This document shows, in pieces, positions 1-11,300 of a stretch of 64,000 nucleotides of DNA. The stretch is from NCBI GenBank assembly GCA_950295325.1, contig OX485808.1, positions 29,098,527 through 29,162,526 on the forward strand, read 5' to 3'. The stretch comes from Polytrichum commune. Taxonomy: Eukaryota; Streptophyta; Polytrichopsida; Polytrichales; Polytrichaceae. Each line of letters starts with the position of its first letter. Position 1 is the first letter of the stretch. Made by a program: the position numbers and the translations under genes. The notes below the pieces were generated by a model that was not told where the DNA came from, did no database searches, and saw nothing but the letters and a program-made list of their open reading frames with translations.

Positions 1-442
1 TTCCTTGATCCACGAGGCCCTTGAGCTCTAGTGCAAAAAGTAAAATGGTTTTGGCATTTTCCACCAAAGACAGATAGTAGAGGAGAGAGAGGGAGTTATC
101 ATATACGAACGTACCTCCCATCCATCCAAGATTAAAAACTTCACCCTCCTGCATGTTTGTTGTTGATTCACCTCAAATGACCTTGCGAAAGGCCTATTCA
201 GGGTCTTCAAAGTCGATTCCAAAGTTGAATTACCAAAAAAAGAGTAACCTTTGGAATACATACTATTTCAAGGCTTTTATGTTGGATGAATGATAGGTAC
301 ACTCGTAAACAATAACTCCCTCTCTTTGATTAGGGTCCAAGGATACTTGTTGAGACCCTAGTGTTTCCAATACCAACTAGTTGCATAATGACATTTTTTA
401 GTTTATCATTATTAAAATGAAAAATATCATTACATACCTCTC

Positions 443-1006
443 AGGGCCGGTTTACACCATGGACCATGAAATCGGACCATGGAAGATGACATTTTTCCAT
501 GGTTCAACATCCATGGTCCGATTTCTTAAAAAACAATCTACAAAGCCTTTGGGCCCACATTAAGTGTAAACCGAATGTGGACCAAGAGGAAAGACCATGC
601 ACCCAAAACAAATTTGCTTTTACTTTTTTATTATATGTCCAAAGATGGTAGTATTGAATGAATAAATAAATTTTGACCATTCTCTTGTCTTCTCTTGTCC
701 TCATCTTCTCTTCACTCAAAAGAATTTCATCAAAAATATATTATAACATCATTTCTCTGCCATGGGCCCTTGCCTTTTTTTTTACCAGTGCACCTCTTTT
801 GCCTCTCTCATCACAAAACCCGTTGGATCATGTCGGCGGATAATGATGGCCTAAATTATGTCTTTTGGGGACCATGAACTCCATGGTCACTCTGACATTT
901 CTTTTTCTTAGTGTAAATTGAAGTGATCCCAAGATGAGTCAACAACCAATCACAAATTTTAGAGGGGCTTGGGACGACAACATGGTCCATGGTGTAAACA
1001 ACCCCT
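443..1006. mobile_element. TIR element, family B (copy 1)
   Basis: Both ends carry the inverted motif GGTTTACACCATGGACCATG / CATGGTCCATGGTGTAAAC, and much of the interior (the CCATGG-rich part at 460-560 and 870-1000) is itself partly palindromic. A second, shorter copy lies at 33160-33499 with the same ends and related interior. No transposase reading frame is visible, so this is best called a non-autonomous MITE-like element. The target duplication is unclear here. Confidence 0.7.
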
Positions 1007-1008
1007 AA

Positions 1009-1084
1009 ATGGTTTGGTAATTTTATTGAAGTTTCGAATTTGAAACGGTTATTTCTCAAACTCAACCGGTTCATATGTAACCAA
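1009..1084. repeat. Fragment of dispersed repeat J
   Basis: A short AT-rich stretch with the words TTTCTCAAACTCAACCGG and TTCATATGTAACCAA. The same words recur at 37380-37490, 62490-62560 and 62960-63040, so this is a truncated copy of a dispersed repeat wedged between two TIR elements. No coding content is seen. Confidence 0.5.
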
Positions 1085-1585
1085 TGGTCACTTCACACAC
1101 CAGCCAAGAGCCATGACCATGAAATTGTGAGAGCCCAGAAGAAAGTGTCCAATGGCTGTCCCAAGACACTTCCAAAATCATGTAATGTGGTCATGGACCC
1201 TCAAGTGTAATGTGAAGTCATATGTGATCGAGACCTCAACCAAATGCTATTTTAATGAATTTCTATACATGCGGGTCCTCATACATGATAGAATAGAAAA
1301 AACCAACATTTGTGAGCGTTCAGAGTGCCATGGTCTCCCGGTTTTGTGTCAGACCTACCTCCAAGAGGTGGTTTTTGAAAATAGTCCAAATGACCATGAA
1401 ACATGATCCGTTCGATGCATTGTAGGAATCCATGTAGACTTTATATCCATCTTGCATTCACAAACTCCCCGTTGGTTCCTCAAGCGTAGTGTGAAGCGAA
1501 CTTGGACCGGCTCCACCTTTTCGACCAATGAGAGTGCTTGAAGTGTAATGGTCACGGGCTCTCAGTCTCGTGTGTGACGTGGCCC
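1085..1585. mobile_element. TIR element, family C (copy 1)
   Basis: The element begins with GGTCACTTCACACAC and ends with the inverted counterpart GTGTGTGACGTGGCCC. It is co-linear over about 500 bp with a second copy at 55035-55533, which has cleaner ends and a TAA target duplication. Short reading frames inside are broken differently in the two copies and match no transposase. It is a Tourist-like (PIF/Harbinger-type) MITE by ends and target, which is an inference. Confidence 0.75.
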
Positions 1586-2009
1586 TAACGTAGCAGTCCG
1601 GTTCTTCCCCTTCATCGTCTCTAATTTTAGATATCAATGGTGATGGGACCTCGTGCTCTAGAGTCTACCTATATAGTAGATATAAAGTGCGCATTAAATT
1701 TAGGAGTGCACACTTACTTATTTAACACTCATGCACATAACAAACCGATATTTATTCCTTTGAAGAATCATATGGATATTATGGCGTGCCTTAAAATATG
1801 TATAAGTATCTTAACGAGGAGTTGGCACTCTATCCAACACTCCACACACACCTCAAAACACCACTTGGCATTGGGAAAGGTCACACAAACTTTGAAATGC
1901 CATCATGTAGATGAGCCTAATTCCAATGCATCAATGACATGGATACCTATATTTGAGTGTTATGTGGTTGGATGTGGATCTAAGGACGTACTTTTTTAAA
2001 AAAAAAAAA

Positions 2010-2835
2010 AAAAACTACACATATTTGAAAGAGATTGGACTACATGCTGAAAATTTGCTAACCATTTTAGAATGAATAGTTAACATGATTTGAGAGTGGG
2101 TGTGGGACCTACGTGACCGCTTAATGAGCATGAGCATCTTCAGTTTTATAATGAATAAGATATTTAATCGAGCTCCAGTTTTTTGGAGGTAAATGGCTAT
2201 GCACACAATTTAAATTTGTCAATTATCTCGCATTAGTTACGAGTTTCGTAGCCTACAAGAAGTGGGTGCAAAGAGAAAACATTCCAAATAACATGTGCCT
2301 ACCTTAAATTCCTTCATACTTCTTGATCCATGTCGGCCCTATTATAGTTTATAGAAACATATTCCTTTATTAGTATCTAAGTACTCTTCAAGCCAAATTG
2401 AAATTCCATCCAATACCACCCCCATGCAATCCCAAAACCCATTAATGTAGATGGTATTAAATGGTTACTTTTTCCAATTAGCCCACTTCTCCTAGGATAT
2501 CATGATACATGTGATTAGAACAGGACCATTAGTTAACATATCCAATTGATTTGTAATTTTATCGTAGCCACTTTCCTCATAATTTTTGGAGTTCATATGA
2601 ATACCTTATTCAATGTCAAAAGTGAAACTTTTTGTGCTCATTAAACAATTGTATAAGTCCCCCAATAATGTTGAATGTTGAGCCTAGAATGGTCAATATA
2701 TGTTGAACACGCAATCCAATATCTTTTAAGCACATGCTGCTATCCGTTCTTGAAGCCACATATAACCACATACGACTCAAATATAGGTAACTATATTAAG
2801 CATGTCTACCCTAATTGCCATCTTTAACAACTAAG
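2010..2835. repeat. Fold-back dispersed repeat H (copy 1)
   Basis: The left part (2040-2170) is a diverged reverse complement of the right part (2560-2720). Shared words include those around TTAACAT, GAATAAG and GAGCTCC. Related sequence recurs at 3180-3540, 35520-35860, 54060-54625 and 56640-57700, making this the most abundant repeat family in the window. A poly-A run sits just before it (about 1989-2003). No coding capacity is seen. Confidence 0.6.
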
Positions 2836-2942
2836 TTGTCACACACTAATGAATTAGTAGAAGTATGTATGAGTATTGTGCAAGTATTTAGGATTTAACC
2901 TAAGGTATGGTGGAATTGATGGTATGTGAGAAGATATTGAAA

Positions 2943-4195
2943 AGTCTTTGGTGGAAGTCACACCAACTGATTTGGGGGGGGGGGGGGGGGGGCGGGGCAC
3001 CAACTAAGTTGGCAAAGCCCACTAAACTTCAAAAGTGGAAGAGGAAGTTATGCAAGGGTGGAAACCCCATGCGGTGACAAGCAAATCGGGAATTCAATAC
3101 TAACTTGACTAATAACATGGACGACCACTAACTACACAAAACATATGATTTAGTGTGCTGCACACTAAGGTAACGTGCCTAATCCGGTTACTATCCTTAA
3201 TCGAACACCTATTATCAAGTATTACGTGGTTTAGTGTGGCTCCGTGAATGGATAATAAATAGACGTGTTTTAAAAAGAGATAACCATTCTAGACTCAATA
3301 GTTAGCATAATTGGGAAGGAGACCCATATGACCACTTCACGAGCATGAGAATCTCCACTTTGATAATGAGTGTGGTATTCATATAAGTTCTAAAAAGCAT
3401 GAAAAAAGTGGATATAACTTTCATTTGCATTTGCTAATCGCATAATTTATGTCCTATGGGAAGTGGGTTAGTTGGGAATAGTAATCATTTAAGATCCATC
3501 TATATTATTAACCATCAACCCATGTTAATTGTCTTGTAATGATTGGGTGGCAACTAGAGATGACAAGTCATGAGGACCACTCTAATTAACATGGCACACC
3601 GATTTTTATGCCACACTAAATCATATGTTTAGTGTACCAAACACACTAGAAGGAACAAAATTCCACTCAAAACTCTTTAGCCTTTACTAACCTCTTCTTG
3701 ACAACAACTAAGGCGACAAATAATGTATTTGAGGTACCAAAGCATCAAGAGAGTCTTTAGTGGAAGTCACACTAACTCGAGGGGGCACCACCAACTAAGT
3801 TGGCATAAGGCCCACTAAACATCGGGAGCGGAAGAGGAGTGTGCGAGGGTGGGAATCCATGTGGGGCAACACGAGCGAATCGGGAATTCAATGATAAAAT
3901 CCACACTAAATTACTTGGAGGACCACCAACTAGCAAGCACACTAAAAGGAGTAAGATTCCACCAAAAACTCTTTAGCCTACACTAACTTCTTCTCGACGA
4001 CGTCCAAGGAAGAAAATAGTGTGTTTGAGGTTCCAAAGCACCAAGAAATTCTTTAGAGGAGTTCACACGAACTTGAGGGTCCACCACCAACTAAGTTGGC
4101 CAAAGGCCCACTAAACATTGGAAGCAGAAGAGGAAGTGTGCGAGGGGGGGAACCCACGTGGGGCGACATGAGCGAATCGGGAATTCAAAGCAACG
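2943..4195. repeat. Three-unit tandem repeat, ~295-bp unit
   Basis: Three copies of a segment containing CACCAACTAAGTTGGC, then CCCACTAAAC and AAATCGGGAATTCAA or GAATCGGGAATTCAA, occur at about 2945-3100, 3765-3895 and 4050-4195. The linking sequence (ATTCCAC...AACTCTTTAGCCT) recurs at about 3660 and 3960. The last two units are about 295 bp apart. The first unit is split by a roughly 490-bp insertion (3139-3630) and carries a long G run at 2974-2992. No gene is seen in it. Confidence 0.75.
3139..3630. mobile_element. TIR element inserted in tandem unit 1
   Basis: The ends are exact 19-bp inverted repeats: AAACATATGATTTAGTGTG at 3139-3157 and its reverse complement at 3612-3630. The flanking sequence corresponds to the uninterrupted middle of the neighbouring tandem units (compare 3895-3960). 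The interior resembles repeat H. It is therefore a discrete insertion younger than the tandem amplification, which is an inference from the nesting. Confidence 0.65.
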
Positions 4196-4827
4196 GCAAG
4201 TGTTGGTGCAGAATCTATCGCTCGGGAACTTGTCAGTGTGAAGAGAATCCCACACAAGGCGCTGGCTGGACCTAAGCTGTTGGAATGGAAGTCAAATTGT
4301 CATAACATGTTAGCCAGATCACGCCAATCTGTGAGTATGTGTAACTATCCGACACACCAGGCAGGCTCGAATCACTCCACTTGACAATTTATTACACACT
4401 TTGCGTTTCTTTCCTTTTGTGCCTGTCTCGGCTCCGGGGGCAACAACTTGGTGGTCGGAGCAACCCCGGATTCTGGATTCTCGGTCTGTCGAGTTCAGGT
4501 TTGGCGCTAATTTTATTTGTAGATACTAAACTTTCAAAGTGGAAGACAGATTGTGGATGTGTACGTGAGGAGGGAGATCGGTGATTTGAGAGCAAGATTT
4601 TTGGGTTGTCGAAGGTGATCATCAGCTTGCGAGGTAAAGGAATATCGGTAGGGCGGCAAAGAAAGTGCATGTTCGATGCGTTTTCGATGTGTTATCGACA
4701 TGTTGTCGATGTTGGAGCGATTGATAGGAAGGATTCCAAGATGAGGATCAAAGATTGAAGTCTTCGGTGGTTATGGATTGGCGGGACTTCGTGACCTAAT
4801 CGCTGATTTTCGTCACTGGGTGGAAAT
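4196..4827. other. No gene seen; probable promoter region of gene 1
   Basis: Short open frames at 4381-4584 and 4692-4886 lack recognisable motifs and are not supported. Base composition becomes less AT-rich than the repeat field to the left. The segment directly precedes the repeated leader of the TRPC4AP-family gene, so promoter or early 5' untranslated sequence is the likely content. I see no clear TATA box that I would defend. Confidence 0.3.
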
Positions 4828-5215
4828 TTGAAACCGAAACGACTTTTTCTGCGAAGCTTTTGTTGGGTTTGCAGGCCGAACATCACCTTCTCCGAGTTGG
4901 GTTTTGAGGAGAATTCAAACCTAAACGACTTTTTCTTGGAGTTTTCTTTGTGGGGTTTTCAGGGCGAACATTATAACCTTTTCCGAGTTGGGTTGTTGAA
5001 GGAAATTGGAACCGAAACGGCTTTTTCTTCTTCGACTATTTGAGGGTTTAAATAAAATTTCAGGCAGCAGTAGGCCAAGCATCATCACCTTGTCCGAGGT
5101 GGGTTTTGAAGGAAATTGAATCATTGGATCGACTTTTCCCGCGAGTTTCTGTGGGGTTTTCAGGCGGAACATAACCTTCTCCGAGTTGGATTTTGGAAAT
5201 TATGTGAAACCATAC
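4828..5215 (+). repeat. Degenerate tandem repeat in gene 1 leader
   Basis: Four copies of a unit whose core reads TTTTCAGG, GCGAACAT, then ACCTTCTCCGAGTTGG and TTTTGAAGGAAATT. The TCCGAG core falls at 4891, 4982, 5093 and 5180, giving spacings of 91, 111 and 87 bp. Each unit has a pyrimidine-rich stretch ending in CAGG, like a 3' splice site, followed by the conserved core and ACGACTTTTTC. It lies 170-560 bp before the start codon on the coding strand. Confidence 0.8.
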
Positions 5216-5386
5216 CGACAGATGCTGATTTAATCAGGGTGAATGCAGATTGGTGAATTTCCCTTTCTCTTCGGATGAAGAAGAAGGTTATGGGGTTAAC
5301 ATTTCCAGACACTAAATGGGGTTAGGCTTGTCAGACGTTTGGACTTGATGTTTTCTGTGATGGTAGACGGAGAGTTTGGTAGGTGA

Positions 5387-8300
5387 ATGAATGCTACATC
5401 CATGGGTTCATCATCAGGGCAAGGGAGTAGTGGTGGCAGCTATGTCCTCAAACTGAGCAAGAACCAGGACGCGGGAGGCGGTGGTAAAAAAGATACAGGC
5501 AGCAAGGTGTCTGTACTGAGAACATTGATCGGTGGGCAAATTACAGGAAAAGGATGCAAATCCATAAGGCAGCTGCCCAAGGCAGTTTACTGCAGATTAC
5601 AGAGCAAATCTCACAACATGGCACCTCTGTGTATGGATCTGGAGAGTGGGTTAGTGGCCAACCATGTGGAATCGTGTCAAAGGGTACTGTCCAATTTGGC
5701 TCACAGCATATGTGAATGGAGTAGCCCTCCACAAGAGCTCAACCGAGAGGCTTTTGTGCTGTTTGGTGGTGACATGTTGCTACTCAGGGCTTTGTTCTGT
5801 CCATTTTCAAGCCAGGATAATGTGGAGAAATCTGGATCCTCCAAAGTGCTGTCAGTTCGGAAGGATTGTCTGAGCATTCTTCGTGAGCTTTGCTTCACGG
5901 TTCCCTTCTTCACCGAGTCCTTGGCTGGTAATCGAGACTTTATCATTAAGCTGTTCGCTCTGATGGGCCATAACATCACCTTTGACCATGGTTAGTGCAT
6001 CCCAACCTACTTTTCCTTGGCCTCTCTTATCTCCCAATATACTTGCATATTATTCTTAAGCATTCTTAAGCATCTGTAAGGACATTCTCTTTCTATTATA
6101 GCTTCAAGAATAAATCCAAGATTCAAGGTCCTTAATCACATGCATGAATGCCAAGCATAGTCAAGTGGCAATCTCTCATTAGTCGACACCTCATTGTTAC
6201 CTGTCTTCGGACAAAGCCTTCTCCCATCTACTTGACTTCAATAAAAGACCTTGCCAAAAAGATTCTCACCGTGTGTATACCCTCCAAGATGCTTATCTAG
6301 GGTGAACACCCACTACACCACTTAAGAATTTCCGAATGCTATGTGAGCATTTCCAAGGGAGCTGGATTCAGACATGAGCTCTCATGCGGAATTGCTGAAC
6401 GTAAACAGGAGATGCCAGTGAAATGAAATCATGCATACTTAACCCTTGTGAACCTCAACCGGAAATAACTGAAATATACAATTAAGCAGCTATTTCTTGA
6501 ATAACTCGCATTATTCGTGGCTACAAATTATTGCGGACGATTGCAGTCAAAGATGAATCCAGGCCTACAGTGATCATGCAACTGAGACGGAATTAGAACT
6601 TTGCTCTTTTATAAAACTTGAGATCGCCATTTGCAGTGCCTCTATGAGGAAGACTGATTAGAATTATCTCAGTTCCTGACTGACCCTGTAGATGCCGGTC
6701 TAAAGATGTCAAAAGTTGTGTAACTTCATGTGAACATTGTAAAATTATGCATAGTATGTAGTGGTAGGTTATGCTCAAGAAAGTGTGCATTGATCAACGG
6801 CATCAGCACAGGCCTCCTTTATATTTCCTCTTAACTATCAGCTGGTTGGGCTTTTTAGGGCAAGGCTGCATTCTCATCCTCCCAAAAATTTGGGAAGACT
6901 TTAGATCATGGATATCCACAGGGTTTGTGAGTGGAACAAGGTTGCAAATTTCCTGCTAATAATATAGGATAAAGAGGAATTTTAGAGAGACCTGTGGTGA
7001 TGGCCTAATCTTCACATGGTCTTGAGGTTTGCAGTGATGAAGAATTTGTCATGGGCGGCTCTTTTAAAACCTTATTATTTTTCATCAGCATGGGGCTCCA
7101 TGCTTGAGTCCTCTTAGTATACGAGTGAGTGAGAGCTAGCAGAGGTCATGGTTAACAATGCCTAGTTACAAATGTTCCAATTGCAGTAAACCATGTATAG
7201 AATCTGGTCAAACATATAGAAGTAAATGAGGTGAACTAGCTGTTCTGGACACATGCAACCAGCTGTGAATCATAGTGTATATGCTGTGCAGCTGTGGGTC
7301 TTGCGGAAGAGGTTCTCGCAGCTCGTGAGGCCACGTTGAAAGTGCAAGACATTCCAGACTTTGCGAATTTGGTCCGCAACTTTTCGTCAAGACAGCTAGC
7401 TTCATTCTGTCGGGTCCTTGCAATGGTCGCCTTTGAACCAGAGGTACTCTTTGTTTCCAGGAATCTGTGTAGGATAACATGTTGCTGACCTTCTGACATC
7501 ATAAAGACAGTTACTGATTAGTCTGCCTTGAAGTAAGAAACATAATAGGGGTATATTTTAACTCAATTGGAATTTTTGTCGGGAGTTGATCCCCTATGAA
7601 TGTCCATTGGTTGTTTTGCATACAAAATCAATAATCTCTTTCCTCTTGTGGTGTATGCTCAGAGGTGGTGATTGAATTTGGATGAAGAGCAACCTACTTT
7701 GGTTCGTTAAGGGCCAAACTCATTTTAGCACCTCTTGGCATGCCAATATTAGTCTGACCCTTAATGAACTGGTATAGAATGTTCTTCTTAGTTCAAAAAC
7801 CTCCACAGTGCCACCTCCAAGCATACACCAAAAACTTACCGGACATGGAAGGTGTTGTATGCAAAACAACCAACTCTTGACCAAAACTTAGGTTGAGTTA
7901 AGAGGATAATATTAATGTGCATTGCATTTCTACAAAAACAAAATGTTGACAGCATTTTGATGGTATTGTGAAGGCATGCTTTGGTATAAATGATTATTGG
8001 CATGGAAGTACATTTAAGTGCTTATCTCACTATGGATTGTTGTTGGCTCTCTACTTAGACTTAACTAAGCAGTATCCTATTAGAGTGATTTTGGGATAGA
8101 GTGCCAAATTTTGTGTTGTTTTCTGGTCTTGTTGTTCCAAGGCAGGAAATACATGGATGGGGCAGGAGCGAAATGCAGAAAATAACAACACCCAGCTGCC
8201 AAAATCAAGGCCCGAGGAGCCAGAGTGGACTGTTTCTGACAAGAATCATGATGCTATTCTGCTCATTCCAGACATTCTGGCTCGCCTTGTGAAGCTTCTC

Positions 8301-11300
8301 ACTTTTGACAGAGTATCTTTCAGTCATGAGGTGAATTTTTTTTGAGAATTCTGCTTTGCTTCTCTCTTTGGGTGTAGCATGCCTACACGAGACGGTTCTG
8401 GACCAGAAAAATCAGGTCCTGAACTTATGTTGCACCTATAGCATTATTCGTAAAGTCTCCTGGTCAAAATCTGGGTGAGTTGGCTAAAAGTTGAGTTTGA
8501 GAGCTTGTGCGTAAAGTTACCCAAGTTTTCTTGAGGCTGTTCCTGATTGTTGTGGGGTTTTGCAGGGGTCTGAAGTTTCTGAGTTGACAGCAAGCATGTC
8601 TATGGAAGGCACATTAGAGAGTATGTTCCATGCATTCAGTGAGAGTCGAGGTCAGATTTTGGAGGAGTCTCGACCCATCAGTTCGTTTTTGGAAGTTCGG
8701 GATGGTGTCGATGCAGCTTCGCATACTCATCACCAACGTGGAGTGAGTGTGACTTTGATGGATGAGGAGATGTTGGATTGGAACATGGCATTTCTCGACC
8801 GTACGGGTCTCTCCCCGGGTGTTGTACATCTTGCCACTGTAAGTGATTATTCTATGAGAGTTATTCTCTAACTTACTATGAGAGTTAGCTTTGGTCAGGA
8901 GTTGGTTGTTTTGCATGACACCTTTTATTTGGTAAGTTTTTGGTGCATGCTTGGAGGTGGTAGTGTGGAGGGTTGAATAAAGAAGACATCCTGATTCGTT
9001 TCGTTGAGGGTCAAACCCATTTTGGCATGCCAAGAGGTGCTAAAATAAGTTTGGCTCTTAATGAACCAAAATAGGTTGCTCTTCATTCAAATTCAAAAAC
9101 TACCTCTGAGGATGCACCACAAGTGGAAATAAATTATTGATTTTGTATGCAAAATAAACAATGGAATTTCAAAGGGGACCAACTCCCAACAGAAAGTCAA
9201 CTTTATTGTCAATCTATTGTGAATTCTTATAGTGGCTTGCAGTGGTGAGGAAGCTTTACACAACAATTTGGAGTAGGTCTGAGAGTGGATAGAGTACTCA
9301 ACTTCTTTTGCAGCAGATTGTGTGATGTCTCAAGTAGATAAAGTTCAGCTCTAATAGGTTTACTTTAGTTTAGTATTTTCTTCTTTTTGTTGTTGTAATA
9401 TTTTAACTTGGTTTCCCTTCAAGTCTGTCTGTGAACTTCTCCTCTTTGTGTTCCTGACACTGACTAATTGGTGATTATGCTTGGTATATGTTACAGCATC
9501 ATGTGGAGGTCCTCTTTGTTCTGTGTGCCTTATGTGGTGGGAAGAAGAGAGAGCAGGTGGGCTTTCTTCTGTGGTTGATCGCATTGATCTACATATTTTG
9601 CCTGAATTTGGTTTTCTTGAGCTTAATTTTTTTTGCATATTGAGTGAGGGTATTACAAAAGACAGGGCTGCTAATTTCACAGCCAATTTACTCACACTTG
9701 AAGACAATGGGTGCCATGCAGGTGCAAAATTCTTTAGCAGAGCTAGGTTTGGTGGCAGTGCTGAATGACATGTTTGACAAGCTGGATTGGTCAGTTTCAC
9801 AATCACGAGCAAATTCCAGGGGTATTCATGGCCTTGGCTGTCACTGCAACCCCAAATCGGTAGGAGATTCTTGGGATTTCCCTTTCCTTACCAAACATTT
9901 ATTTTTAGAGTTCCAGACATAGCACATGGCAAGTGGATCCTGGATATAGTGCTTAGGGTCGATATATGATATAAGAGAGCAAGGTTGTGAGTCAAGGAGC
10001 AATCGATGGACGCCAATTTCTGTAAAAAGAAAAAGGATTTTTCTATCCAAGTGCTGTGTAGTCAAATTTTAACAGAAAATGTAGGTAGATTCTTGACTGG
10101 TGCTTGCTTATAATCTAGGATAATTCAATACTGCTGCTCAAGAAATTTCTACTTGATTGTACAAGATCACTACCCTAGATGACTTCTACTTAGTTGTGGA
10201 CAATGATATCAATTGAAGTAGATTTCTGCTCAATGGTAGATGAAATTTTCTTATTTGTGCATTATGGCATTATGTTGAAGTGAATCTCTTTTGGCAGGCA
10301 CTTAAAATTCAGTATTTGAGGTTAATTCACAATTTCTGTGATCGTGATAGCTGCAACCGTGCAAATAAGCAGCTCCTGCTATCTCCAAATATCTCCAAGG
10401 TACCACTTAAACTTGTGAAGGGCATAGTGTGATACCATCCTTCATTTTCTTACACCTGTTGCTTTCAGTGTTTCCAGAAAGACTTTTGAAACAGACTATT
10501 CAGCATTCTCTTAAAAAATACACTAGATCTTGGTCGAATAAGATTTTCAAATTACTTGTGTCTTGACATCTTGTGTCTTGACAAGGAACGCTAAAAACAT
10601 TGACTTTGATGCTTCTTGTTACCAATGACCTTGCAACCTTTGAAATATGTTATGCATTTTTTCTCTTATGAACTTAGGAGGGCAATGCTGTTTGGAACAA
10701 GGATGCTGAATACAAGGAGTCAGATGGCCTCATGGTGAAAATACTGAAAATTTTGGTCAATGAGCCAGCAGAGTCACTCTATCGGTAATCCTTTATTCCC
10801 TCGAAAGTCTAAATGTGACTGTTGGCACTTGATTATGATTAGAACTTGTTCATCTCATGATTGAGGGATTGACTTGAGCAGGTTCTGGCTAGCTTCATGT
10901 GTGGAAGCATTTTTGCGTGGTGCAGATGGCAAGGACCAGGTATGAGATATCCATTGCAGCACGTTTTGCTGTTTCAGTATCCGAAAGTATCTTGTGATGG
11001 TGTAAGCATTGAAAACTTCAAAGGTAAAATAAGATGATGAACATTTTTGATTGTGCAGGAATTTGTGGCTTCAACCGGCTTGATGGAACATCTCATTAAT
11101 GAAATCTTAAAGGGAGGGTTCCGATGTGCTACTTCTTTACAGGTTTGTATACTGGTATATAGATGAATGCATGTTATTAATACACAATATCAGTAATGGT
11201 ATCAAAGAACTCAACCGACCAGTATTAAAATTGTAACACAAGTCAGATATTGATACTTGGTAGGTATCACAAGATGAGGACATCTTTCTTTTACGGAGTC

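Noticed and set aside
8142-8148. CAG acceptor (ending 8145) for gene 1 exon 3
   Set aside because: It would put exon 3 out of frame with exon 2; phase-1 donors that would fit it create a TGA at the junction. The AAG acceptor ending at 8141 keeps frame.
8614-9033. 139-codon minus-strand frame
   Set aside because: It covers the reverse of exon 4 and of a MITE; it is a shadow frame.
9360-9812. 150-codon minus-strand frame
   Set aside because: It lies antisense to exons 5 and 6 of gene 1, whose translation matches TRPC4AP, and has no motif of its own.
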